From: Membranipora membranacea
Taxonomy: Eukaryota; Bryozoa; Gymnolaemata; Cheilostomatida; Membraniporidae
Assembly (NCBI GenBank): GCA_914767715.1
Contig: OU612072.1
Coordinates: 8,186,001-8,250,000 of the forward strand
Direction of reading: 5' to 3'
DNA: 64,000 bases
Positions 1 to 12,571 of this stretch are shown here, piece after piece (positions within the stretch are counted from its first letter, which is position 1; each line of letters begins with the position of its first letter). The notes under the pieces are model-generated. The model was not told the DNA's origin. It made no database searches and saw only the letters and a program-made list of their open reading frames with translations. A program made the translations under genes and the position numbers.

Positions 1-355
1 TGAATATATTTTACCACATAAAGTTAACCCTCTCATTATACTGACAACCCCTTTCAAATTTAATAATTGCAGTTTATTAAGTTTGTTACTGGAAAACGGA
101 CCAACTTGTCACAAAGACAACCATGATGATGAATGGTGCAAAAAAATTGTTCTGGTGGTGCCCATTCAGCAGTCTAGTTTAGTGAAATCGCCATTTTCAA
201 AAGTTAATCTCCTCAACAGCTACGTAAAACTCATTTTTGCCAGGAGTAAATCAATCCCAACCGCAATAATGATAACTTCTCAAGAAAAAAAAAGGGCAAC
301 TTTGGGCCTAAAAGGTCATGGCATGTGTTAGAGCTACTAAATAATATCAGCAGGA

Positions 356-3300
356 TTAGTGAATAATACGATCGATGATATACCGACCATCTTTACCGAT
401 GCGTCTGTCTTCTCTTCGGAATCTTCTACTGCCTGGCGGAAACTTTACTTGTCCTTCTTTGATATATTTGGCTAATAATTCACGGGCCATATCCCCGCTT
501 AGCTCTGTGAACAAAATCTCATCAAACACCTACAAGCCAAAGGGTTAACATTCATAACAGCATAGATTATTTCATTGTATAAGATTAACAATGGAACTTA
601 CTCCAAACTCACATGGCCACTATGTCCCCTTACTAAATCTCATCTTCCCCTCAAAGTTGTAGTTTGTTTATTAGAGTTGTGTCCCCCTTGACCAAATAGG
701 GACAACTCAATCATTCAACCGATTGCGCATCTGTGTGAGAATGCTTTGTCTAGTATAGCTGATTCAATTAGAAAACCATGTTTTGTCTATGTAGAATACC
801 TTCATGGTTATACTCTATCTTCGTTAAGCTGCTGTATCAGTAACAATACTGGAGGTATACTCACAATCTCTACTGGCTCCTCAGCTTTCTTCTCAGCTGG
901 TTTATCTTCTGCTTTCTTATCTTCACTTTCCCCTTCCTTCTTATCTTCTGGTTTCTACACAAAGAGAAAATTTGCAATTTAGGGGCCAACTCTGTAACCC
1001 GTGATCTAATTAAAGACAGTACTGTGACCTTCTTAGATATAATAAATACAAGCTGGGGTAATCTATTATTGCATGAGATTCAATCAGGCACACATTATAT
1101 TGCTAGTCACATTGATAGCGCTTCCTGACGTACTACAAAAATTCTCTGGTAATACTGACCTGCTCGTCAGTAGTGCCGCTCTCAGCTGTTGGTTCAGTTT
1201 TGACCTCAGTTGTGTCCATTTTCTCTTCCTCTTTCTTTACCTCACTCTACAAACCAACGAATTGTTTCCAGGAATTGATCGATCGTGGTAGCTTGTTTGA
1301 GCAAAAATACCATGTTCAACATAACAGAAACTAACTAAACGGAGACCATAGTAAAAGTAAACATTCATACACTTCTGCCGTTGGAGAGTTCATCTTGGAG
1401 AAGGCTGGATACTGAGAACAAAGGAACTAGCTATCTTCACAATCTGACAGGTGCTTGCCCTTAATGGCCCTATTTCATTATAACTGTACATGTTGAGTTG
1501 GAAACACTTGAGTGACATACCTTCTCAGATTGCTGAGCGTCTGTAGCTCCCTTCTCTGCCTCCTCAGTAGGCTCCGCCTTCACTTCAGCTTCAGACTTCA
1601 CCTCCTCGGCTGAGGGAGCTGCAGCAGCGTCAGCAGCGGGTGTCTCCTCTGATGCTGCTGGAGTCTCTGTCTCAGCTGCTGCCGGTGTATCTGCTGCTGC
1701 GGCTGACTCACCGTTCTGTTCTGTACCTGGAGCTGCCTCACCGCCTACAGACAGGCAGGGCATATCAGATTGTGTAAAAACTGAGGTTATACCTATTGTT
1801 TTATCAATTTCCTTTTAAGGCACCAACAATCACACCAACGTTATAAATTTGGGATTTGTGCTTCACAAGTTCTGTCTCGAAAGTCTTAAATTTATCAATG
1901 CTTCTCAAATTGTATGGTGGTTTGTTAGATTTGTTTGAAACTATACGGTTGAGGATTTCCAGTGGTATCTTAATAAGCCTATACCACTGGAGATATAGTC
2001 ATCACCGTCCCTGATGCATGATTGTACAAAAATATGTTGGGCAGCAATTCACAGTGATGTCAAAAAGTGCTTTACCTATAGATTAGTAATATTAACCCAC
2101 CTTCAGCGGCTGCTGCCTCGGCAGCCTCAGCTTTAGCCTTGGCTTCCTCCTCAGCCTTGGCTTTCTTATCTTCCTCCTCTTTGACTTTGCGCTCCTCCTC
2201 TTCTTTAGCCAATCTCTCGGCCTCCTCTTTAGCTTCTGCTATGGCGATATCATTCACCTCGGGCTTCAGAGCTGTCTCTATCGGGGCTGATGGCATCGAG
2301 AAATTAGCTACAAATATGGATGAAAAAGAGGATTACATTACGGTTCACCAGTCACTGCTCCGCCTGCTACTAACCTAACTTACTCTTAACCTCAGGCTAA
2401 AAACAGTGACGTCATAAAAGGGAAAAATGGATGTTATCTTACAGAATATTCATCATGGGATGATCAGTTTAGCTTCTCAAAGTAAACTGATCACCACACA
2501 ATGAGATTAATACTAATACTCCCTGATGTATTGTATATGACCACACCAAGCCCTCCTAGATGACTAGTGGAGGGTGGCTGGTGGTCGTTTGAGGAGGTCT
2601 ACCTTTCATTTCAAGCACAGCAGTTTCGGGCACCTCCTTGCCCTCTTCTTTTGTTCGCTTATCGATTCGCTCTCTAAAGACTTTGTCTGTTGGCAAGACG
2701 ACGACAGCTTTACGATTAAATCCGGCAAAAGGTCGCATCTTTCTTCTCTGAGCTGTGTCGTACACATTAGTCTGCATGAGCGAGCGTGCAACAAATTAAT
2801 AAAAAAACATAGCATCAATTATCATGTCCATGTGGGCAGGTGGCCTTTCTAATCAACAAGCTGGGCTGTCCGTGTGATCTGGTGGCCGGGGGAGACGGGG
2901 GAGTACTTACCTTATAGAAGGGTATGTAGATGTCAAAGTACACCTGAAAAGCAATAGATCAAGCAACTCCCACAACGCAACACAAGGGGGCCAACAACAA
3001 GCTTCTGATTGCAAAAATACTATTTTGATGTCTTCTACTATCCTAATCTAGTTTCTAAGTTTGCTAGTCGTGTCTACGTTGGTGAAGAGCATTACATCGA
3101 TATTCACATTGATAAATTGCATGGGCATTATCATTACATGCGCTTGCTGAAGATTCTTGCATCTCTAATTTGACATCCGCACACATGCATGCTGAAGATC
3201 CATGAGATTGTAGACTTTTGTTGCTCAAAGCCAGCTTGTTACATCTGTTGTGCTTCCTTTGCCGAGTCTAACTTACTTATATTTTCAGAGGACATATCAT

Positions 3301-6300
3301 ATAATGGTACTTACATCAGTTTTGCTGACACCCCACCCTCCCATTCCCTCCCTCAGAAACATAAAACACACTCACCTTTTAGTATACTTACAGTAACTTG
3401 TAGAGATTGTGGAGTTCTTGGAGACTATAGAACTAGGTTCCACTTACCTTTTGTTTGGTTGAGATCTGGAGGATGACTTACAGCTGCAATGAAATATAGT
3501 CATTAAACAAACCCTACCCTAATCCTAACGCACCCTAAATTACTGCTCCTAACCTTATCATGGAATATGATATGATATCCCAGCCTGACTGGGCCTTTCC
3601 CCTATCAAGCGCTATTAGAGCTGTGTGAAGATCAGATGTTTCCAGTCGGTTGGCTGTCTTGTGTTTTGTCTCCTGTTTTTGCCTGCAGTTACTTGCTTCC
3701 AGAGGTTATATTCGCTTACAGTAGTATGTAAGCCTTGACAGCTACTGTTCATTGTTCGTTCAGTTCATGTGCATTGCTTTCACATCCTTGTCTACACATC
3801 AATACAGATACTCGAGTACACAGATAGATGAATACTTAGAACCCAGTCAGGCAGCTACAGCAAGCCTACTCTTCTAATCTTCTACTTCACCTAACTCTGA
3901 CAGTATGAGAGAGCCTATATACTACACACCTGATCTAAGATGTAGTTCTTGTATCTCTTGGTGGCCGTCTCCAGCATCTTCCTCAGACAGTCATTAGCTT
4001 GATCAAAGAGTACGTCCCATCTACCGTGGTAGTTATTCTTTCTGGGTAGTCCTTCCACCTACAATACACAGTATCTAGTGAAAGGCTAGGCTCAGAGGCA
4101 ATGATGTGGTGTACTAGATAGATATATGACAAGGTTATGGGTCATCTCTCTCTGTTGTGTGCAATGTTTCAAGATGATATTCTTTGCATTCGGATGGAAT
4201 ATCTAATTGTATCAGTCTATATTCAGCGGTTCGCCCCATTGAAGGAAAGACCTAAAACCAAGATCTTACACGTATTCCTATAATCCCTATGGATGTGACA
4301 AAATAGAAGAGTATGTATTTTGTGTTGTGATGGTAAGATCATGCTTTTTACATAGCACTAATGCTCAGTGAGGCTTGGTACAAAAGAGAAAATATACATA
4401 CCCTCATCTTATCAATGACGTTGTTAGTTCCGAGCACATAATATCTCTTGTTTGGTTCTTTTGTCTGCTTCTCAGAGGCAAAGTAAGATTTACCTGATCC
4501 AGGCAGTCCTGTTACAGAGAAAACACAACAAATGTTTAATTACATTTTAAAACATGTAAAATCACCGTAGCTCATAATTGAGCTTCTCCACAGCAGCAAC
4601 AACTTTGAGAGGGTTAATACCAATGGCGTGAGGGATGCAGTTGCTGGGTAATTGAAGTACAATATGAAGGTGATGCCACCATATTGAATGAAACCAGGAA
4701 TGGCTGTGACAGCTAACTTGACAATCTGACAAAATCAATATTCCGAGCATAAATGTGCAGTTGATGTGTTATGGAGTTGGTTACGAAATTAAACCATTCA
4801 GCTTTTTATCCCCAACCGAACATAATACATCAATGAACAACTAGATCAGCTGTGGGCAACCTGCGGCCTTTTTGCCAGTGCGGCCTAATGGGTAATCTTT
4901 TGCGGCCTAATTGTGGCCTTATACCTAAAAAAAGTTATTACACATCAATTTTGATTCCTCTTTCGTTATGTAGAGAACCAAGTATGCATAGCCTCTGTAA
5001 GTACAAGATATTTCAAAATAGTGGCGCTTCTCGGCCTATTGGCTAAGATCAAAGTGTCACTGCCAATGGCTGATTAGTGCCTGTTTCAGTTTCTGGCATC
5101 TTGCTGCACACTTGTGATTAGGAGGTCCACCATGGCCTCACCTCTAGGATGCATTCTAGACTTCTAGGATGTATCGCACTCTCAGTACGAGGACTCGGGG
5201 CAACTTGCGTCCCTCTTTAGGGCCAGCCCATCCTCTGTTTTGTCATAAACAGGGCCATTCTGTATTAGGCATGTAGCAAAGCTTCCCAAGCCACTCTACA
5301 CAAAATCCTCATAACTGTTGTACTGGTGCCAACTTTCACTTTAAAAATAACACAAAACAGTGACCTTAGGATGTTAAAATAACAAAGTTCACTAATAAAA
5401 TAGTAATTAGTATTTTTTGGCAAAACCGTCATCTTGGACAAAAGGCGGATTTGCATCAAAAAGTCTCTTTGTTACAAGTGCTCCTGCATTATGGCTGAAA
5501 TGATCCATATTGTCTTTCATTTCACAACCATTTGCAAAAAATTCTCCTTTGCAGGAGGATGGGCGCTGGAAGATTTTTTTTCGCTGCGCGAAATACTTTC
5601 TTCTCCATCACAACTGTTCATGGGCGTCAGAAGGGGTGCTCAGGGTGCTCAAGTGAGCACCCCTTGGGAGGTTTAAAATTTAGGCAATCAATTCCTTTTC
5701 CAGGCTACAAAGCAGAAAACTGGAGCTGGGTACGATTGTACCATTCTGCAACGTCAATGACTAATAATCAATCAAATAAGGCCTAATAAATAATGGTCTT
5801 GCAGGTGCAAGAATGCTATAAATGTATTTACTGGTAGTTCACTAAGTACTCTTTGGTCTGTTTTTAATCCAACCATTTTTTAAATTATTTGCACTTAAAC
5901 CGCGAGAAGGCCCACGACCACCTTGCCCTTTGTCATACACATGAAACACAGGGAAACAGACATGTACAAGATCAAATCATGAGGTAAAATGACGTCACAA
6001 AACTCCAGAAGATTAGATAAACAGATGTTTCTGCTGAGTTTGATGGTTCCATACCTGACAAGTCTCCCTTTTTGGTAGGGAGCCTCCCAGTTTTTAGGGT
6101 CTTTTCCACCCCCTCCCTATCTCCCTTTTTCCTCCCTTTTTCAGCTTCCTCTACCCAGAAAGCCATTTGAGCTTCTTTTTGCAAGGGAAACTATGTTTTC
6201 CAACCTCAACAGTGCATATACCTGTGTAATTGCTTATTACCATTACTGCTTGTGTGTAAAATCAGGTAAAATGACGCAATTTGTAATATGAGAGCTCAAG

Positions 6301-9300
6301 TTTTGGCTTAGAAATATGACAAACGAGGGCTGAATTGGCTGAATAGTGCCGGCACTGCAGGACGCAGAGCCGAATTCCTGGTCGGGAGTTTGTCTGCGGA
6401 GACCTCCTGATTTCTGGGTCTACCAACTTGTCATGTATGGATGGTTCTTGCAACATACTGCAGTTCTTTACACAATCTGTTTTATTATTCACAAAATAGG
6501 AAGTGCCAAAATTGTTACTCCAGTTCCAATTTATCCTTGAAAGATATGTTGCGGCCTTTTGAGTTGAGCCTGCGTAAAATGTGGCCTTTTTCAAGAAAAG
6601 GTTGCCCACCCATGAACTAGATGAACATACCGACGAGAAGGAGTACTTCACATTCCTCTTTCTTCATGGGAGGTTTGACAGATCTGACTCTCTCCTCTTC
6701 TGGTACAGCATGTATAAACTTCCACTCTCCCTCCTCACCTAACAGAGGGTACCACGGCTCCTCCTACACAACAACAGCAGCACACATATATCGACATACT
6801 CAATGTATTATAATGAAACATATGTCCTTAACTCCACAATGAAACCTAACAAGGTAATGCACTTTGGGAGTGGTGCCCCTTGTGTGTGGTAGAAAACAGT
6901 GAGCTCAAAACTATGTGTCAGGGTAAGAATTGGACCAAGTGCTAAAAGACCTAAGTCTCGAAAGCAGCTGTAATAGAGCAACAGTAGCTCGGAAAGCACA
7001 TTGTAACATGGTATATGTAGCGTAGCTTGATCTCCTGTGACCAAAAAGTCACGGGAGTGATTTGGCGTAGCAGGTTAATCTAGCCAGATGTGGTGAAGTC
7101 AAAAGCAGAATATGAGCTAGTAACTTCCAAGGTGTACTGATGGCTTTCATTTGAGCTTGGTAGTAGCTTTAGTGCCACAGTAAACAGTTAGAAATACTGT
7201 GTAATCATGCGAATTCAGATGCGGGTTGATTTTCATTATGGCGTAACCTACAATGACCATCTATCTCCAAATATTATCTAAGCTTAGTTTGGAATCTTAC
7301 CAGCTGACCAAAGTTCATATCAAGAATCTGATTCTTTGTGGCAACTGCTGGGAACAGAGGAGCTCCTTCCAGATCTGCTTTGGGGAACTCTACTGCTTTC
7401 TCCATAGCCATGTCATTCTTAGCAAAGTACATGAGTACATTCTCTCCTGTCATATCCTAACAATACCAACACTCATCGTGTTACATATGCACATGTATAT
7501 ACATAACATATAATGGCACAATTCCTAAAAGTTATTTACACAGACAATGATGCAGATATCTAGTCGAGGAAGGCACTATTATAATATACCAGTGTGACAG
7601 TTGTGATGCGCATCATAAAAATTCAATGGGCAATTCGAGTTGAGTCAATGAACACGCCGAATTTAATGTAGGCTTGCAGCCGGTTCATTAGCTGATAGTG
7701 TACTCACAAGCCAATACTTAACTATATAAATAACCATGTTAACCATAGACGGTATCATATATATTATAAGCAATGTGAAGCCATGACACAGTATTTTGTG
7801 GTGGCAGATGGTCCTGTGGAACACAGCTAACTTGAGAAAACATCATTCATTTAAGACAGAATTACAGGGAGTCTACACACAGTCTGATGCCTGCAGTCCA
7901 AACTTACCAGGTAGCATGTGACGACGTCATTGTTGTAGAATTTGACATTAAAGTCAGAGAATTGCCTGTTAGATGAGAACTTGGCTGTACCTCCGTATCC
8001 CCAGCTGTGCTTGTACTCTCCTAGCTGATAATCTCCCCCGTCCACAGACCAGCCTACTCGGGATACATGATTAGCTCCGATAGACTCATCACCTATCTGT
8101 ATACGCAGGTTCTTAACACCCTGGGATAGATAACAGATGGTGTTGATATTAAAACTTAGAATAAATGTGCATATAAAGGTCAAAGGAGAAGGTTAGTTAC
8201 CCATATTATGGTAAAGCTAAAGCAGTCTCAAGCCTTCCTGAAGGCAGTATTGACACCCAAAGGTTTTGAATTTATTTAAACGCAATCTGTGAATTCACTA
8301 TTCCAAAACACACCCAGTTTTGCCTAGCATACAGTGTTTCATCTGCATGCAGAAACGAATGAGAAAATAATGTTCCACCCTCTGGGAAACTTACTTTCAT
8401 TTGGAAGGCGACTTTGCCATCAGACACACCATAGGTGGCTCTGCATCCAGCCCACATATAACCAAAGCCTCCAAAACTCTGTGGTTTCAGCGTGAATCCT
8501 TCATTCACCACCTGCACAACACACATAAAACAGGATAAGTACAGGATCAGATAAGCTCACAATAGACAGATCATGCTCCCAAGTAAACAAGTGACGTACG
8601 TATCTCATCTAGTAAACATGACTGTAGGAACACTGGGTTTCATACATCCCAGATATATGGATAGCTGAGAAAAAGTTTAACTTTTCCTAGCCCGCCTTGA
8701 CAAGCTTAACTTTACCACATGTTGACTTCTTTCCATGTGAGGGGCAGGAAAAGTGTATTTTATTATAAGTTGGAACCGACAGATTCTTAAATAGTTTTAT
8801 TCCGGTTAAGATTTTAAACAACAGAGACGACGTGCCAACACCATCTCTGTGGTATGAAGTTGACAATATTGCCAAATAAATGAATCTAAAATAAGGTTGA
8901 TATAAGTATATACTTGTATAATTATTTGGAACACTTACCTCACAGTTGAGATCCGAGTTATATCTATCTAACTGTACATTAGTACCCTCCACCCAGTCTA
9001 AGCTCTCCATGACAGGAGGATCGTCTCTCCTGTCTCTCTTACGTGACGGTGAGTCACCACGAGATGAGTGATGATGTCCCGATCTATCACGTGATCGAGA
9101 TCTCTTACGCCTGTCTCCTGAATCTACAGCAGAAAGAAGTCAAAGAGTGAACCTTTCTTTCTTTCAAAGATCAACTGTCCAATTTCCCATTGGTGTGATG
9201 TAATGAGTGGATTTTGTAAAACATGGTTACTTTTATATTTAGTTAGTTATAACGATGACATACCTGTGCTAGGCTTTTGTTCATCAACAGGTTTATCTGT

Positions 9301-11458
9301 TTCTGCAGTAGTAGCAGCAGCATCAGGGGTCTCCTCACTAGCAGCCTCTTGTTCTGTAGGGGCTGTCTCAGTAGCTGTAGCAGCAGGCTCCTCTTTGGCT
9401 GTCTCTGAGGCAGCAGCAGCTGGTGCTGGATCTTCTTCTGCACCGGCCCATGGAGCTGCAGCAGCATCTGTCTCATCTATATCCATATAAAATTATCATT
9501 ACGGAATTGTATAGAGAATAGTCATGAGCAGGTACCAGGGCTGCAAAAAGTCTGCCATGGTTTCAAGTCACTAATTTACCTGTAAAAGTGGATGACTTAA
9601 ACCAGATAAAGGTTAAAGCCCATGGAACAACTTGTAGGCGGTATTGAGCTGTACCATATCAACAAAAACTTTTCACGATTGTGTTTTGCAGAACTATGAT
9701 ATTCATTAGAGTTCATTGATAGGGTTTAACCTGGCAAGTCCCAGTCAATGTGCAACAAAAACCGGATATTTAGATCTTTAAAAATAAATTCAATCCCTGT
9801 TTATAGTTCGCTACCGCCCCAGATATCAAAATAATGTGATGCCTTACAATAAACAAATAAATAAATAAATGTAATGCCACTTACCCATCTTTTGTTCAGC
9901 AGACTCAGCTGGTGTTGCCTGCTCTTCTGTTGTTGTAGCAGCAGCAGGTTCAGGAGCTGTCTCCATACTCTGTGGCTCCGCCTCAGTCTGAACTGGAGCT
10001 TCCTCAGCAGCTGCAGGCTCCTACAACCATTTCGTATATCAGCCTTAGTAAACTATCTCAATGTGTACTGTTTTGTACAGATATTGATAATTGGAGACAA
10101 TGTGACACGAATGGCCGTAACTTAAGCCTACAACACTATCAAGCCTTGTAGGGTATTATGTTGGTCTAGAAAAACACATACTTAATGAGACTGCGAAGTT
10201 CAATATAAATACTGTTTAAATTTCAACTAAATGATCACCCACAAACCTAGGAGTCATCGCTTGTTCCTTAATGGTATGAAGTGAAGGAAAAATACAGTAT
10301 TGATATGTTGTGTAAAATCCTTTCCGCTGTCTATAGAATAGAATATCAGTATGTGAAAGGTTCCTTCAAGAAATGACTAGTATATGTAAAAAACCAAAAT
10401 TGACATATACACACCGGTTCTGCTGCTTCTGCTGGAGTGGGTTCTTCTTGACTATGTTCTTCCTGTGATGATGTGTCAGCATCTTGAGACTGTGAGTTAT
10501 CTAAACTGGTATCTACAAAATATCAGTAGGCCAATGAAGTGTGAAAATATAGCTATGTATTTAACTTTCCTCCTGGGGCGGTTGGAGAGGGTTGATGGGT
10601 TTTTTGTTCAAATGGAACTTGCCAGTGAGAGTGACTTCACTTTCAACTATGCAAGTTGTCTTCCAATATCTGATTTACAACACTGTATGGGCAAAACTAT
10701 TCAACTAGTACTAACTAGGGTCAACTACTAATTCAATTCATTAGATTAATCTAAACGACTAGATACTCTATGCATCTAACACTGGTACTGACATGTCCAG
10801 CAGAGCAGCTCAGCAGGCTAGCAAAGAGGTAAAAGGTAGTCTGTGTTACATCTCTGTCACATACATACACAACATTTATATACATTACATAGTAGTAGCA
10901 GTATAGACTCCTCTGTTGTACTTTTCAGCCTAGAGAAGCCTTATTTTCCTAATTTCCAAGAACCAATATACTACCAATTCACAAACACACTTTTCGCTAA
11001 ATTAATTACCTAACAATCACTCATCCATGATTCATAACACTTAAATTAACAGTTTAGTTACAAAACAAGCAAGCCTCCTAGCATCAACCAAGGACTAGGA
11101 CTAGCTAGGAAGGTGGAGTAACTCCACCATTCCTTGCTTGCTAGCACTAGACTAATCTGGCAACTTTCAGTATATATTGATTTCCTATTGATGGTTCCTG
11201 GGCTTGCAGACAAAACTGACCAGGTAGTCAATTAAATTCTCAATTAAAACAGAATCTCTCAACTTGAATAAATATTAAAACTGTGAATTAGTGATAGTGA
11301 AGTGAGTCAGTCAGTCACTCACCTGCTGCTTCACCAGCCAGGAATTTTTCCAATCTTTTGACTAGCTGTTCTTTCTTGCCCTTTGTATCTAATCCATGCT
11401 TCTTCAACTCATCCCTCAGCTCTGTGACCTTCAGCTTTGAAGGATCAATATCACTCAT
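356..11458 (-). CDS. HNRNPU-like: hnRNP U-like nuclear RNA-binding protein (SAP, SPRY, P-loop NTPase), 17 exons
   Basis: Exons in transcript order: 11323-11458, 10415-10512, 9885-10020, 9264-9476, 8939-9123, 8395-8511, 7908-8120, 7301-7456, 6631-6763, 4402-4508, 3930-4058, 2603-2771, 2101-2307, 1521-1744, 1160-1246, 865-954, 356-529. All junctions are GT-AG and keep one frame of 857 residues. The start is the ATG opening [18 protein letters not shown], a SAP DNA-binding domain (about residues 1-36). Next come an Ala/Glu/Pro-rich acidic region (to about 225), an Arg/Ser patch ([11 protein letters not shown]), a SPRY domain (about 240-430) and an NTPase with P-loop GLPGSGKS near 463, then [15 protein letters not shown] as in animal hnRNP U. 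Family members bind chromatin and nuclear RNA and affect splicing. Two oddities: an acidic Ala/Lys/Glu insert of about 190 residues (about 607-800) lies inside the NTPase homology, and no RGG tail is seen; the protein ends [21 protein letters not shown]1 or HNRNPUL2 orthology is equally possible. Confidence 0.9.
2911..2943 (-). other. candidate 33-nt cassette microexon of the hnRNP U-like gene
   Basis: On the minus strand a polypyrimidine tract ending TTGCTTTTCAG precedes 33 nt that end at a consensus donor (AAG|GTAAGT). Both flanking exons (3930-4058 and 2603-2771) meet at a codon boundary, so inclusion would add [11 protein letters not shown] without changing frame. It would fall between ILDQ and TNVYD, a conserved NTPase motif, so inclusion should alter or disable that domain. 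The same intron carries further GTAAGT sites near 3312, 3390, 3447 and 3474. No transcript evidence is available. Confidence 0.35.
4839..4846. repeat. target-site duplication of the hAT-like element, left copy
   Basis: AACTAGAT directly precedes the CAG terminus and is repeated identically at 6615-6622 after the other terminus. Confidence 0.85.
4847..6614. mobile_element. hAT-like non-autonomous DNA transposon (1768 bp) in an hnRNP U-like intron
   Basis: The left end reads CAGCTGTGGGCAACCTGCGG and the right end, reverse-complemented, CATGGGTGGGCAACC. Both ends sit beside GCGGCC-type subterminal sequence typical of animal hAT (Charlie-like) elements. An 8-bp direct duplication, AACTAGAT, flanks it exactly at 4839-4846 and 6615-6622; 8 bp is the hAT target-site length. 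Several short frames inside (for example 6262-6651 on the minus strand) show no transposase motifs, so it is probably non-autonomous. It lies just inside the 5' end of the intron between exons 6631-6763 and 4402-4508. It also contains a U2-snRNA-like segment and a GGTGCTC-rich repeat near 5618-5665. Confidence 0.82.
5025..5125 (+). ncRNA. U2 snRNA-like fragment (pseudogene or U2-derived retroposon)
   Basis: The segment at 5025-5057 reads CGCTTCTCGGCC, TATTGGCTAAGATCAAAGTG, closely matching the 5' stem-loop I and branch-point-proximal region of animal U2 snRNA. Further on, AGTGCCTGTTTCAGTTTCTG then GCATC resembles U2 stem-loop IIa with changed but still pairing stem bases. The branch-site recognition core (GTAGTA) and the Sm site are not seen and extra bases intervene, so it is not a working U2 gene. 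It lies inside the hAT-like element. A U2-headed SINE or a U2 pseudogene are the likely explanations. Confidence 0.5.
6615..6622. repeat. target-site duplication of the hAT-like element, right copy
   Basis: AACTAGAT, identical to 4839-4846. It is only eight bases from the 5' splice site at 6630, so the insertion left the intron's first eight nucleotides in place. Confidence 0.85.
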
Positions 11459-12571
11459 ATTTGCTGTATTTTTGGGCTTCAGAAAACAGAGAAACTTTTG
11501 CAATCGCTTTTCACAGACAAAATTATTTTGCGCCCATACAAAATGGCTGATCCACGTTAAAATTAGCCAATCAGCTGCAGTGAAATCCAAACAACACCAA
11601 AATCTTTTTCACAATAATAACATAGAAGACAAAGAAAATAATCGATTGGTGCGTAAGGAGAAGATAACTACTAGCTTTGCACTCACACAACAAGAGGAGA
11701 CAATTACTCTACCATTGCTTCAGCAGTTTCTACTGCACCTGTTCCCCAATTTCCCTGGCCTGACTTTACTAAGTAATTGCAAGGAGTAACAGCTACTCCT
11801 TGGTAATTGACACTTCCATATGCATACACAGTGCATACATATTGGCTCACACGAGTATCAAATTGTTGAAGGAGCAGAATTTAAAACATACTGAAAGAGT
11901 TCTCAGTGAAGAAGTCAGTTTTACGTTCAAAAGAGGAATACATATATTGTTCACCCTCAAACTAACACATGTCATCATCAGTCATCACAGGGCATCAATG
12001 TCTTGGAAAAATACAACATCAAAATAAAAACTCACAGAGATCAGTGTACTATCTTTTGAAAGCAGAATAGAATTATCATTTAGCGGCACAAATATTTAGG
12101 ACGGAATGTTGGCACAAGTATGGCGACAGTAAATAAATCATGATTCTAGGAAGAATACAGATTTCCAAAACACTAAGGCAGAATCGGATAATGATCTTTT
12201 GTTTTATATCTTATGACCCACTCTGGAAAACTCAAATCAACAGCATAAAAAAGTTGTGTCCTACTTGACTACTTGATAGTCTGTCAAATGCAGTGCGAAA
12301 ACAAAGAGATAAGCAATAAATAACCGAAACATATTTCAATCAATGTAGAGAAAAATAGAGAGGGGCACAAATAGTTAATTGAGCAACGAGGTATCATTAG
12401 ATATGGACTCGGTATTGTCTCAAAGAGCAGTTTACCAGTAGCGGGTGACCATCATGTTATATCTACTGGACTCAACATGGAATAAATACCAGCGAGATTC
12501 ATTAGCCTAGAACTCAGATATGATCTCAGGATTGTCTCACAGTAGAGAAAAAACCAGTGAGTTCCATAAGA
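11459..12571. other. intergenic region between the hnRNP U-like and calpain genes
   Basis: This 1.1-kb AT-rich stretch separates two head-to-tail minus-strand genes. It must contain the calpain 3' UTR and the hnRNP U-like promoter and 5' UTR. Two or three diverged copies of a motif around GGTATTGTCTCA and GGATTGTCTCAC occur at 12400-12600. I see no convincing exon or RNA gene. Confidence 0.6.

Noticed and set aside
1073-2852. Plus-strand frames opposite hnRNP U-like exons
   Set aside because: They are antisense shadows of Ala/Glu-rich coding exons.
5025-5057. Functional U2 snRNA gene
   Set aside because: The branch-site recognition sequence and Sm site are missing, and it lies inside a transposon.
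6262-6651. 129-codon minus-strand frame
   Set aside because: It lies across the hAT-like element's right end and runs into exon 6631-6763 out of frame; no domain or splice support.
9203-10125. Ala/Ser-rich and Leu/Ser-rich plus-strand frames
   Set aside because: They are antisense of the acidic-domain exons 9264-9476 and 9885-10020.
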